A DNA stretch of 64,000 nucleotides, from NCBI RefSeq assembly GCF_002234575.2, contig NZ_CP022464.2, positions 3,534,001 through 3,598,000 of the forward strand, in the 5' to 3' direction. A model generated the notes under the pieces. The model saw only the letters and a program-made list of their open reading frames with translations. It ran no database searches and was not told the origin of the DNA. Position 1 is the stretch's first letter, and the number at the start of each line of letters is the position of its first letter. Below, piece after piece: positions 25,518 to 33,049 of the stretch. Source of the DNA: Enterocloster bolteae (GTDB lineage Bacteria > Bacillota > Clostridia > Lachnospirales > Lachnospiraceae). The translations under genes were made by a program, and so were the position numbers.

Positions 25518-27827
25518 TCATGTTAAATCGTACTGCACAGTCAGTCCATCACGGCCTTCTAACCCCTTCAGGCCCTCTTCCGTCATTTTCCTAATCTGTA
25601 TCAGTATATCATAATTTTCATGCTTAATATATAAAATTTTTCTATAAATATCATTAACTTTGTATACCGCTGCATTGACCGGTCCTATGAGCCGGAAAGA
25701 CTTGTATCCCTGTACTTTTTCCCGCTCCATGCGGTCCGCCCACTGCTGCACCCACCCTGCCGCCAGATCCGCTGTCTGAGCCAGGGTCCCTTCTGCAGGA
25801 CACGCCATCTGCACGGTGAGCAGGGCCACTGCCGGAGGATAACCCAGCAGCCTTCTGTAAGCCATCTCCTGGCTGTAAAAGCTCTCATAATCCTGAGTGG
25901 CCGCGGTGCGTATGCTGTAATGATCCGGCTGATAGGTCTGTATCACCACATTTCCGGCCAGCTGCCCTCTTCCCGCCCGTCCGGCTGCCTGGGTCAGAAG
26001 GGCAAAGGTCTGCTCCCCGCACCTGTAGTCCGAGGCATAAAGGGATAAATCCGCTGCCAGGGCCCCCACCAGGGTCACCTTTGAAAAATCATGGCCCTTG
26101 ACAATCATCTGGGTGCCTATGAGTATATCCGCCTCTCCCCTGGCAAAGGAAGAAAGAATCTCCTGATGGCCTCCCTTTTTTGAGGTGGTATCCAAATCCA
26201 TCCTGAGAATCCTGGCCTTGGGGAAAAGCTCTGCCGCCATTGCCTCAATTTTCTGGGTCCCGGTGCCAAAAGGCGCAATATACGGGGAGCCGCAGACAGG
26301 ACATTTCTTGGGCTGGGGAATGGAGTAGCCGCAGTAATGGCACATCATGCGCCCATCCCGGTGCAGTGTCAAGGTCACGTCGCAGTGAGGGCATCTGACG
26401 GCCTCGCCGCAGGAACGGCAGGACACAAAATTGGCATAGCCCCTGCGGTTGATAAACAGCATGACCTGCTCTCTTTTCTCCAGCCGTTCCTCTATCAGAG
26501 CCTTAAGGCGCCTGCTGAAAATAGAGCGGTTCCCCTCCTTTAATTCTTCCCGCAAATCCACGATCTCAACCAGGGGAAGGCAGGCATCCTCCTTTGCCCT
26601 CTCCTTCAGGGTAAAAAGCCCATACTCTCCCCTTATAGCCCTTGTGTAGGATTCCAGGGATGGGGTGGCTGACCCCAGCACAAGTGAGGCTTCGTTCATC
26701 TGGGCCCGCTTTGCGGCCGCCTCCCTGGCATCATAACGCGGGGACAGTTCGCTTTTATAAGCATTTTCATGCTCCTCGTCAATGATGATAAGCCCCAGGT
26801 TTTCAAAGGGGGCAAAAAGGGCGGAACGCGGACCAATGACAATGTCAATATCGCCTGTCCTGGCCCGTTCATACTGGTCGTACCGTTCCCCGGCAGACAT
26901 CCGGGAATTCATAACCGATACCCGGTTGCCAAAACGGCTGTAAAACCGCATCACGGTCTGCCAGGTAAGTGAAATCTCCGGAATCAGCACAATCACCTGA
27001 CGTCCCGCCGACAGCACATGGGCAATGAGCTCCATGTAAACTTCCGTCTTACCGCTTCCCGTCACCCCGTGAAGCAAATAGGTACGCCGGATTCCCCGGT
27101 CGTATTCCCCTATGACAGCATCCGCGATCTCCCGTTGGAACGGATTCAGTTCAGGGGGCGCGCCCCACAGTCCTGATTCCCGATCATCCGAAACAGCCTG
27201 GTTCCTCTCCCGGCTGCCCATAAGCAGCTTCATTTCCTCCAGGGGATTCCGGTACCTTTCCACCACCTCTACGGCAATGACGCCGGCCTCCAAAAGAGGC
27301 TTGATGGCTGACGGCGTAAGGTTCAGCCGGTTCATAGCCTCCTCATACGGAATAGCGCTTGTCAGAAGCAGCGCCTCTAAAAGCCGCAGCTTTGCCTTAT
27401 GCTTCTTTCTCCCGGCTTCCTCCGCCAGTTCTTCAAGCACACCCCTGTCCACCAGGGTACGGATTCTCCGCTTGGGAGCCTCCCTGACCTTTTGTTTTAC
27501 AGGCAGGACTGTTTTTAACGCCTGATTCATGGTGGAGCCATACCGCTCCTTCATCCACCAGGCCAGCCAAATAAGCTGGGACTCCGCAGCCACGCTTCCC
27601 TGCACAATCCCAGCCACATCTTTTAGTTTATGGACATCTATCTGGGCCTGGTCCGTCAGATCCACCACATAGCCCCTGCGCTGTCTGTTTCCCTGCCCAA
27701 AGGGTATGCGGACCTGCTGCCCCACCTGAATCTTTCCCTGAAGCTCCTCCGGTATCCTGTACTGGAATGTCCTGTCCACATTTTCATGGGAAATATCTAT
27801 GATAATACTGGCATATCTATGCGCCAC
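25518..27827 (-). CDS. priA: Primosomal replication restart helicase
   Basis: 3'-5' DNA helicase that reloads the replisome at stalled forks. It has 769 residues, slightly above the usual 730. An N-terminal DNA-binding domain is followed by Walker A GVTGSGKTEVY and DEEH (IIDEEHENAYKSE). The paired zinc motifs are in CRSCGEAVRCPHC and CHYCGYSIPQPKKCPVCG. The start is a GTG at 27827 behind AGGTGACGTAA. It is the first gene of a run of at least ten co-directional genes down to thiN, driven by the promoter at 27866-27894. Confidence 0.96.
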   Translation of the reverse strand: MAHRYASIIIDISHENVDRTFQYRIPEELQGKIQVGQQVRIPFGQGNRQRRGYVVDLTDQAQIDVHKLKDVAGIVQGSVAAESQLIWLAWWMKERYGSTMNQALKTVLPVKQKVREAPKRRIRTLVDRGVLEELAEEAGRKKHKAKLRLLEALLLTSAIPYEEAMNRLNLTPSAIKPLLEAGVIAVEVVERYRNPLEEMKLLMGSRERNQAVSDDRESGLWGAPPELNPFQREIADAVIGEYDRGIRRTYLLHGVTGSGKTEVYMELIAHVLSAGRQVIVLIPEISLTWQTVMRFYSRFGNRVSVMNSRMSAGERYDQYERARTGDIDIVIGPRSALFAPFENLGLIIIDEEHENAYKSELSPRYDAREAAAKRAQMNEASLVLGSATPSLESYTRAIRGEYGLFTLKERAKEDACLPLVEIVDLREELKEGNRSIFSRRLKALIEERLEKREQVMLFINRRGYANFVSCRSCGEAVRCPHCDVTLTLHRDGRMMCHYCGYSIPQPKKCPVCGSPYIAPFGTGTQKIEAMAAELFPKARILRMDLDTTSKKGGHQEILSSFARGEADILIGTQMIVKGHDFSKVTLVGALAADLSLYASDYRCGEQTFALLTQAAGRAGRGQLAGNVVIQTYQPDHYSIRTAATQDYESFYSQEMAYRRLLGYPPAVALLTVQMACPAEGTLAQTADLAAGWVQQWADRMEREKVQGYKSFRLIGPVNAAVYKVNDIYRKILYIKHENYDILIQIRKMTEEGLKGLEGRDGLTVQYDLT

Positions 27828-27865
27828 TTACGTCACCTGTCTGTCTTGTTATTTTGTACTTGGTT

Positions 27866-27894
27866 ATTATACATGAGAATTGAATAAAATGCAA
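27866..27894 (-). promoter_or_regulatory. Promoter of the priA-to-thiN operon
   Basis: TTGCAT (27894-27889), exactly 17 bases, TATAAT (27871-27866) on the minus strand, 38 bases before the priA GTG. The palindromic element at 27928-28183 lies immediately upstream. Confidence 0.82.
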
Positions 27895-27927
27895 ATGGGA
27901 GGGAGAGGACGCAAACGGGATGGGGGG

Positions 27928-28183
27928 ATCGCGTCCGTGAGAGGGAGACGGACGGGGGCGGGAGTGATGGTTTTCGCGGCGGCAGGGACTAAGACGCCGG
28001 GGCGGGCCAGAGGGGAGGATCGTGAAAACTGCGCAGAACTCTTGATGAGTTCTGCTCCGTGTTCACTTTGCTCCGGGCGTTGAGCGCCCTGCGCAACCTC
28101 CCCTCTGGCCCGCCCCGCCGCCTAAGTCCCTGCGAACCGCTCCAAATTCACTCCCGCCCCCGTCCGCCTCCCTCTCACCCACT
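27928..28183 (+). repeat. Palindromic element A: long GC-rich inverted repeat with conserved ends
   Basis: Two 82-base arms (27937-28018 and 28097-28178) are complementary at about 66 of 82 positions. Most mismatches fall in one 14-base patch. The 78-base middle holds two more hairpins: GCAGAACTC/GAGTTCTGC (28033-28055) and GGGCG/CGCCC near 28075-28090. The outer ends are ATCGCGTCCGTG (27928-27939) and CTCTCACCCACT (28172-28183); the same ends, with one mismatch, bound element B at 30090-30159 although the cores differ. The element fills most of the 424-base gap between priA and the methyltransferase. No coding potential is convincing. It may be a mobile or structural repeat, or a structured RNA; function unknown. 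Confidence 0.75.
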
Positions 28184-28251
28184 GCTCTTTTGACGTTTGC
28201 TGGTTCTTCCCCGCCAAGGGAGTGAAAGATACTGCTCGCTGGGAGTATTCC

Positions 28252-29088
28252 TTATTGGGACTGGCTTGTTTTAGGGCTTGTTTTGGGGTGAGTGGTTTGT
28301 TTTTGGAATATGTCAATTGCATGGCTGGTGATGCCTGTCAGGTCTTTGCGTTCGCAGGTGGCATAGTGGTATTTTAAGTATAATTGGAATGTTTCATCAT
28401 CCATTTTGTCGATTGCTTCCCGGATGAGCAGCGCACAGCCGTCTGATGCTGCGTAATGCAGGCGTGTTGTCGGGAATATGGACATCAAATCGTCGATGTC
28501 TTCTTTACGCACAAGTTCAAACAGATCTTTGGGCTCGGATTTGGCAGCGAATGTTTCGGGGTCCAGCAGGCCGTTTTTTATGTATTCGGCTGCATTGATA
28601 TTGCCGCGGTTGAATCCTTCGTCCAGAAGACAGCCGTCGGATATGACGTATGCTGCAAAGATGATGCCGCCCTGTTTTGTGACGCGGATGGCCTCGCCCA
28701 GCGCCTGGCGCTTGTCTTTTTTTGTGTATAGATGGTATAAGGGCCCTAACAGCAGTGTGATGTCGTATTGGTTGTCCGAAAAGGCTGATAAGTCCAGCGC
28801 ATTGCCCTGGGTAATTGTTATATGTTCTGCCGGCAGCATATGACTGCAAAATACTTCTATGTTATGGGGGACCAGTTCTACTGCGTCAACCGTATATCCC
28901 AGACGCGCCAGCGCATGGGAATACCGGCCGGTTCCTGCTCCGATTTCAAGAACACGGCTGCCGGGTTTTATGTATTTTTCTATGTAGCGCATGGTTGTAA
29001 GAAATTCCACGGTCCCATGCCTTGGGCTCAGCCGGCTGTCCTCGTCATAGTTATTATAATAATCAATGATGTATGGATTTGTCTTCAT
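28252..29088 (-). CDS. Class I SAM-dependent methyltransferase
   Basis: A 278-residue Rossmann methyltransferase. The SAM motif VLEIGAGTGRYSHALARLGYTVDAVEL lies at about 45-71, then TQGNALDLSAF and LLLGPLYHLYTKKDK, typical of Methyltransf_11/25 small-molecule enzymes. The substrate is not predictable. The tail after about residue 260 is Thr/Ser/Lys/Gln-rich (QTTHPKTSPKTSQSQ) and probably disordered. It follows a TetR-family gene by 14 bases, so it is likely under that regulator. The pair is less GC-rich than its neighbours, suggesting later acquisition. Confidence 0.85.
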   Translation of the reverse strand: MKTNPYIIDYYNNYDEDSRLSPRHGTVEFLTTMRYIEKYIKPGSRVLEIGAGTGRYSHALARLGYTVDAVELVPHNIEVFCSHMLPAEHITITQGNALDLSAFSDNQYDITLLLGPLYHLYTKKDKRQALGEAIRVTKQGGIIFAAYVISDGCLLDEGFNRGNINAAEYIKNGLLDPETFAAKSEPKDLFELVRKEDIDDLMSIFPTTRLHYAASDGCALLIREAIDKMDDETFQLYLKYHYATCERKDLTGITSHAIDIFQKQTTHPKTSPKTSQSQ

Positions 29089-29102
29089 ATCGCACCCCTA
29101 TG

Positions 29103-29711
29103 TTATATTGATTCGGTTATACCGCTAACGGATAAGGTCCAGTCCGGTTTTTCCTGTCTTATGAGAGCTGTCAGCATGTTTGCAACCATTTTTTCTATAT
29201 GGCTTCTGTCCAGTGTTATTTTTTGCGCCGCTGCTAAAACCGCTATGCCGTGGGAATAAAGAAATAAATCTATAAAGATTGCCTTTGCCCGCTCCGGCTC
29301 GATTCCAATTGTATCAGAAAATACCCTTTCCCTCTCCCCGTTGCCTGCCTCCATATAAAAATCCTTTGGCTCCGCCATACTCAAATCCATATGGTTTATA
29401 AACAACAGCCTGAACAAATTCGTCTCCTCTCTCGCAAACTCAATGTACGAAAGCGGCAGAACCAGACATGGATTTATGTGTTCCGTACTGCTGTAACTCT
29501 CCACATACTGACTGTAAAACTCATATGCAAAGTCAAGAAATTCCTTTCTTAATTCCTCCATGTTCTCATAACATGTAAAAATAGGCCGCGTGGAACATTG
29601 TAATCTGCCTGAAATACTTCTGGCATTAACAGACTCAAATCCTGCCTCTCTTGTAATCTCCAGAACCGTATTCAGAATCATCTCTTTCGTAATCTTCGCT
29701 TTAGGCGGCAT
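29103..29711 (-). CDS. TetR/AcrR-family transcription regulator
   Basis: A 202-residue repressor. The N-terminal helix-turn-helix is at about 10-55 (ITKEMILNTVLEITREAGFESVNARSISGRLQCSTRPIFTCYENMEEL). The ligand-binding C-terminal half is of the WHG type and includes NLFRLLFINHMDLS. It is first in an operon with the methyltransferase and probably represses its own promoter through the 12-base inverted repeat at 29822-29859. Whether it also controls the MATE exporter upstream cannot be told; the exporter is transcribed separately. Confidence 0.88.
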   Translation of the reverse strand: MPPKAKITKEMILNTVLEITREAGFESVNARSISGRLQCSTRPIFTCYENMEELRKEFLDFAYEFYSQYVESYSSTEHINPCLVLPLSYIEFAREETNLFRLLFINHMDLSMAEPKDFYMEAGNGERERVFSDTIGIEPERAKAIFIDLFLYSHGIAVLAAAQKITLDRSHIEKMVANMLTALIRQEKPDWTLSVSGITESI

Positions 29712-29821
29712 CGGCTTACCTCGCTCATTGTCATATTATATCAGCAGCTTTACACATGTACCATCACATGCATCCCATCAGTTGCACAACATCCGATATG
29801 TCACAAAATTTGTGCCAAAAC

Positions 29822-29875
29822 GTTATGTAACAAATGTTATACAACCATTGTTACATAACAATCAACAACTGTCAA
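29822..29875 (-). promoter_or_regulatory. Promoter and likely operator of the TetR gene
   Basis: The minus strand has TTGACA at 29875-29870 and a weak -10 (TAACAAT) about 16-17 bases on. Overlapping it is a perfect 12-base inverted repeat, GTTATGTAACAA at 29822-29833 and its complement at 29848-29859, with a 14-base spacer. A smaller palindrome, CACAAA-A-TTTGTG, lies at 29802-29814. Position and symmetry fit TetR autoregulation. Confidence 0.6.
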
Positions 29876-29884
29876 GCCCTATTC

Positions 29885-29919
29885 AATATTTTATAATTTA
29901 TTTAATATTTTATAATTTA
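29885..29919. repeat. AT-rich 16-bp direct repeat
   Basis: AATATTTTATAATTTA occurs at 29885-29900 and again at 29904-29919, just upstream of the TetR promoter. It may be UP-element-like or a chance duplication in AT-rich DNA. Confidence 0.6.
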
Positions 29920-29935
29920 CACTCCCCCTTCCTCA

Positions 29936-29978
29936 CTAAAAAGTGCGGTTCATCCATCCGCAATGGAATTAACCGCAC
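29936..29978 (-). terminator. Intrinsic terminator of the MATE gene
   Basis: On the minus strand GTGCGGTT pairs perfectly with AACCGCAC (29971-29978 and 29943-29950) across a 20-base loop and is followed by TTTTT. It is about 220 bases after the MATE stop, so palindromic element B lies within the 3' part of that message. Confidence 0.65.
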
Positions 29979-30089
29979 CCACCAGCAAAACAATCATTTT
30001 CTATTTTAAACAGCATCAGGAAATACCCAGAGGAAGGTACACCCATTTCTCTGATTGTGCAGTGAAGTACCGGGAGACCTATTATACGT

Positions 30090-30159
30090 AGTGGGTGGGA
30101 GCAAGGGGGAAGGAAGCCGTATCCCCAGGTTCCTTCCCCCTTGCTTCCACGGACGCGAT
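30090..30159 (-). repeat. Palindromic element B: shorter relative of element A
   Basis: Read on the minus strand it begins ATCGCGTCCGTG (30159-30148) and ends CTCCCACCCACT (toward 30090), the same ends as element A with one mismatch. The core is a 21-base inverted repeat (30095-30115 with 30130-30150, 20 of 21 paired, G/A-rich arm GCAAGGGGGAAGGAA) around a 14-base loop. The core sequence differs from element A. It lies 37 bases after the MATE stop codon. There is no T-tract beside it, so it is not a normal terminator. Confidence 0.7.
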
Positions 30160-30195
30160 TCCACCGCCTCCCGCAGCCTCCCACTCCCAATCCTC

Positions 30196-31518
30196 TCACT
30201 CCACAACCCCCGCTCTCCTCTCAAACCCCTTAAACCTTCCCGAAAACATCAATGCCCTGAATATCCAGTCAATGAACATGCCGTACCATACCCCGGAAAG
30301 TCCCAGGTCGAATATGTATACAAAGAGGTATGCAAACCCGATACGGAATACCCACATGGAGAATACGGACACTGCCATGGTGAATTTGGCGTCCAAGGAG
30401 GCCCTCAGGGCATGGGGGATGGTGAAGGCCAGGGGCCATATAACCATGGCTATGCTGTGGATCAGGATCAGCTCACGGGCCATAAGGGCTGCCTGGGGAG
30501 ACAGATGATAGATTCCCACCAGCGGACCGGACCAGATGACCATGGCTGTGCTGAATACGGCCAGGATTCCATAGACCACCATAATAAGGGATTTGGTGTC
30601 GCTCTTGGCTTCCTTCAGACGGCCTGCGCCAACGCATTGGCCCACTATGGTCACCAGTCCTAAACCGATGGCATTTCCCGGAAGATAGAGCACGGTCACC
30701 AGGTTACTGGCCACGGCAAAGCTGGCTATGGATACTGTGCCAAGGGAGGAGACAAGACTCTGAAGGAATATCTTGCCAAACTGGAACATGCCGTTTTCCA
30801 GCCCGTTGGGAATTCCGATGGACAGGATATTCTTTATCATATGGCGATCCGGAATCAGGAACTTCCAGCTGTTGAGACGAATGGTATTGTTCCGGTTCTG
30901 TATAAGGACAAACATCATAAAGGCTGCTGTCACACGGCTTATGAGGGTGGGCCAGGCCACTCCGGCCACACCCATCTTAAGGCCGAACACGCAGATTGCA
31001 TTTCCTATAATGTTAATCATATTCATGACAAAGGAAGTCATCATGGATACCTTTGAGTTGCCCATGGAACGGAACAGGGCTGCGCAGGCATTGTAGAGTC
31101 CGATAAAGGGATATGACAGGGCTGTGATCCAGAAATAGGTCTGGGCGTTGTCCATTACGTCCTGTTCCACTTTTCCAAATATACCTCCCAGCAGGTGGCG
31201 TCCCCCTGCAAGAGCTGTCCCGGCAATGATGACTGAGAGAAGCAAGGTCACCAGGACCAGCTGCCCGGCTGCCTTTCTGGCATCCCTGGGCTGCTCCTTG
31301 CCCAGGTACTGGGCCGAAATAACGGCGCCTCCGGTAGCCAGGGCTCCCATGATTTGTATGATTAAGACGCTGATGGAATCCACCAGGGAAACGCCGGAGA
31401 CCGCGGATTCCCCCACTGCGGCCACCATCACCACGTCCACCATTCCCACCAGCACTGCCATGATTTGTTCCACAATAAGGGGGGCCAGAAGTTTTATCAT
31501 TTGTTTTCTGGAAAACAT
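30196..31518 (-). CDS. MATE-family multidrug/toxin exporter
   Basis: A 440-residue inner-membrane antiporter with two MatE repeats and about 12 helices. The first repeat opens KLLAPLIVEQIMAVLVGMVDVVMVAAVGESAVSGVSL, typical of the clostridial NorM/DinF-like group that exports drugs or metabolites with sodium or proton influx. The second repeat begins near DRHMIKNILSIGIPNGLENGMFQFGKI. Substrate is unknown. The start follows AGAGGAACG. The 137-base leader contains an ATACCCAGCC/GGCTGGGTAT inverted repeat. Confidence 0.93.
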   Translation of the reverse strand: MFSRKQMIKLLAPLIVEQIMAVLVGMVDVVMVAAVGESAVSGVSLVDSISVLIIQIMGALATGGAVISAQYLGKEQPRDARKAAGQLVLVTLLLSVIIAGTALAGGRHLLGGIFGKVEQDVMDNAQTYFWITALSYPFIGLYNACAALFRSMGNSKVSMMTSFVMNMINIIGNAICVFGLKMGVAGVAWPTLISRVTAAFMMFVLIQNRNNTIRLNSWKFLIPDRHMIKNILSIGIPNGLENGMFQFGKIFLQSLVSSLGTVSIASFAVASNLVTVLYLPGNAIGLGLVTIVGQCVGAGRLKEAKSDTKSLIMVVYGILAVFSTAMVIWSGPLVGIYHLSPQAALMARELILIHSIAMVIWPLAFTIPHALRASLDAKFTMAVSVFSMWVFRIGFAYLFVYIFDLGLSGVWYGMFIDWIFRALMFSGRFKGFERRAGVVE

Positions 31519-31553
31519 ATCTTACGTTCCTCTTTCTCTCATAGTTCCAGCAA

Positions 31554-31609
31554 ATACCCAGCCATAATACCCGGAGGCGCTTTTTCCTCTCAGGTCTGTG
31601 GCTGGGTAT
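31554..31609 (-). promoter_or_regulatory. Inverted repeat in the leader before the MATE gene
   Basis: Perfect 10-base arms, ATACCCAGCC at 31554-31563 and its complement at 31600-31609, enclose a 36-base interior with further GC pairing. A second GCAGGCC/GGCCTG hairpin lies at about 31616-31636 near the apeB stop. Neither has a good T-tract. They may be a leader structure controlling the exporter or a weak apeB terminator; I matched no known riboswitch. Confidence 0.4.
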
Positions 31610-31655
31610 CCGTGGGACAGGCCAGGGCCTGCCCTTTATTGTTTTTCTGCATTCA

Positions 31656-32978
31656 TTACCGCACTTCGTAGCTCCCGGAACCCATGGCCTTCATAGAGGT
31701 GCTGTAGAACCTCCTTGCGGCCCGAATCAGATAACAGGTATCCTTGATTCCCACTGTCTCGTAGGGGGAATGCATGGACAGCTGAGGCAGTCCGATGTCT
31801 ACTGTGTTCACAGCCACATGACTGTTGGAAATATTTCCCAGAGTGGAGCCTCCTGCCTTGTCGGAACGGTTGGTAAATGCCTGGCAGGGTACTCCCTCTT
31901 CCTGGCACAGTGCCCTGAACACGGCAGCTGAAAGTCCGTCTGTGGCGTACTTTGTGCTGTATTTGATGACGATTCCCTCATTCATATAGGGACGGTTTAC
32001 GGGATCTGATTTGTCTCCATGGTTGGGGTGGGCTGCGTGGGCATTGTCAGCGGAGACCATGAAGCTGGAGGCAATGGCCATCAAATACTCTTCCTCGCTT
32101 CTTCCCATGGCGCTGTTAATCCGCCTCAGCACATCCTCCAGGAAGGTGGAGTCAGCTCCCTGCTTGGTCAGGCTGCCTATCTCCTCATTGTCAAATACCG
32201 CGTGAACACTTACACACTCCGGATGACCGCCCTCCAAGAATCCCTTCAAGGTGGAAAATGCGCACTGCAGGTCGTCTAAATGGCCGCAGGATAAGAACTC
32301 CCCGCCGGCCCCCCAGATACTTCCGGGCACACGGTTGTAGAGATAGAGATCGTGTCCCAGGATATCCTCCTTTTTGACCCCTGCGCTCTCAGCCACAGTC
32401 TCCATAAAGGTTCCCTTTGCGTCCGCACCGCCGTATAAGGGCAGCATGTCTACCTGGGCATTATACTGATAGCCCTCATTGACCTCACGGTTAAAATGAA
32501 TGGCCAGGTTTGGTATCATAAGCAGATCGCGGTCCACCTTTACCAGCTTTGTGGCAATGCGGTTTCCCTCCTTCACTGCCAGACGGCCTGCCACGGAAAG
32601 GGGACGGTCAAACCAGGGAGCGCACAGCATACCGCCGTATTTCTCCACGTTCAGCTTCACATAGTGGTTCTCTGCCTCCATCTCCGGATTTTCCTTGATT
32701 TTAAAGGAGGGGGAATCACTGTGGCTGGCCATGATCTGGAAACCGGAAAATGCCTTTCCCGGCACCTTAAAGGACACAATGGATGAACCGTTCCTGGTCA
32801 CATAGTAGGAGCCGCCCTCTGTGAGTTCCCACTTTTCTCCCTCATGAAGCTGTGTGAAGCCCGCCTCCTCAAGACAATCCGCAATGGACTGTACCGCGTG
32901 GAAGCAGGTGGGGCTTTTTTCAAGAAAACCGATGAGTTCTTTGGCTGTGCTTAAGCAGTCTTCTCTGTCTATATTCAT
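31656..32978 (-). CDS. apeB: M18-family aspartyl-type aminopeptidase
   Basis: Cytoplasmic zinc aminopeptidase that removes N-terminal, often acidic, residues from peptides. It has 440 residues, normal for M18. Metal and catalytic segments are visible: MASHSDSPSFKIKE, CGHLDDLQCAF, VFDNEEIGSLTKQGADS, and the C-terminal HSPYETVGIKDTCYLIRA. The substrate-binding block PWFDRPLSVAGRLAVK is also present. A strong AAGGAGATATC site precedes the ATG at 32978. Confidence 0.95.
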   Translation of the reverse strand: MNIDREDCLSTAKELIGFLEKSPTCFHAVQSIADCLEEAGFTQLHEGEKWELTEGGSYYVTRNGSSIVSFKVPGKAFSGFQIMASHSDSPSFKIKENPEMEAENHYVKLNVEKYGGMLCAPWFDRPLSVAGRLAVKEGNRIATKLVKVDRDLLMIPNLAIHFNREVNEGYQYNAQVDMLPLYGGADAKGTFMETVAESAGVKKEDILGHDLYLYNRVPGSIWGAGGEFLSCGHLDDLQCAFSTLKGFLEGGHPECVSVHAVFDNEEIGSLTKQGADSTFLEDVLRRINSAMGRSEEEYLMAIASSFMVSADNAHAAHPNHGDKSDPVNRPYMNEGIVIKYSTKYATDGLSAAVFRALCQEEGVPCQAFTNRSDKAGGSTLGNISNSHVAVNTVDIGLPQLSMHSPYETVGIKDTCYLIRAARRFYSTSMKAMGSGSYEVR

Positions 32979-33049
32979 ATGATATCTCCTTTGTCTCTTA
33001 TTTCTCCTCTACTGTACCATAAAGACATCGCCACGGCAATGCGGGAAGC

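Noticed and set aside
27880..28083. Short plus-strand open frame in the palindromic element
   Set aside because: It is Gly/Arg-rich as a by-product of the GC-rich repeat, has no ribosome site, and crosses the inverted-repeat arm.
30090..30159. Simple terminator of the MATE gene
   Set aside because: No T-tract follows on the minus strand and a better terminator with a T-run lies at 29936-29978; the shared ends with element A point to a repeat family instead.
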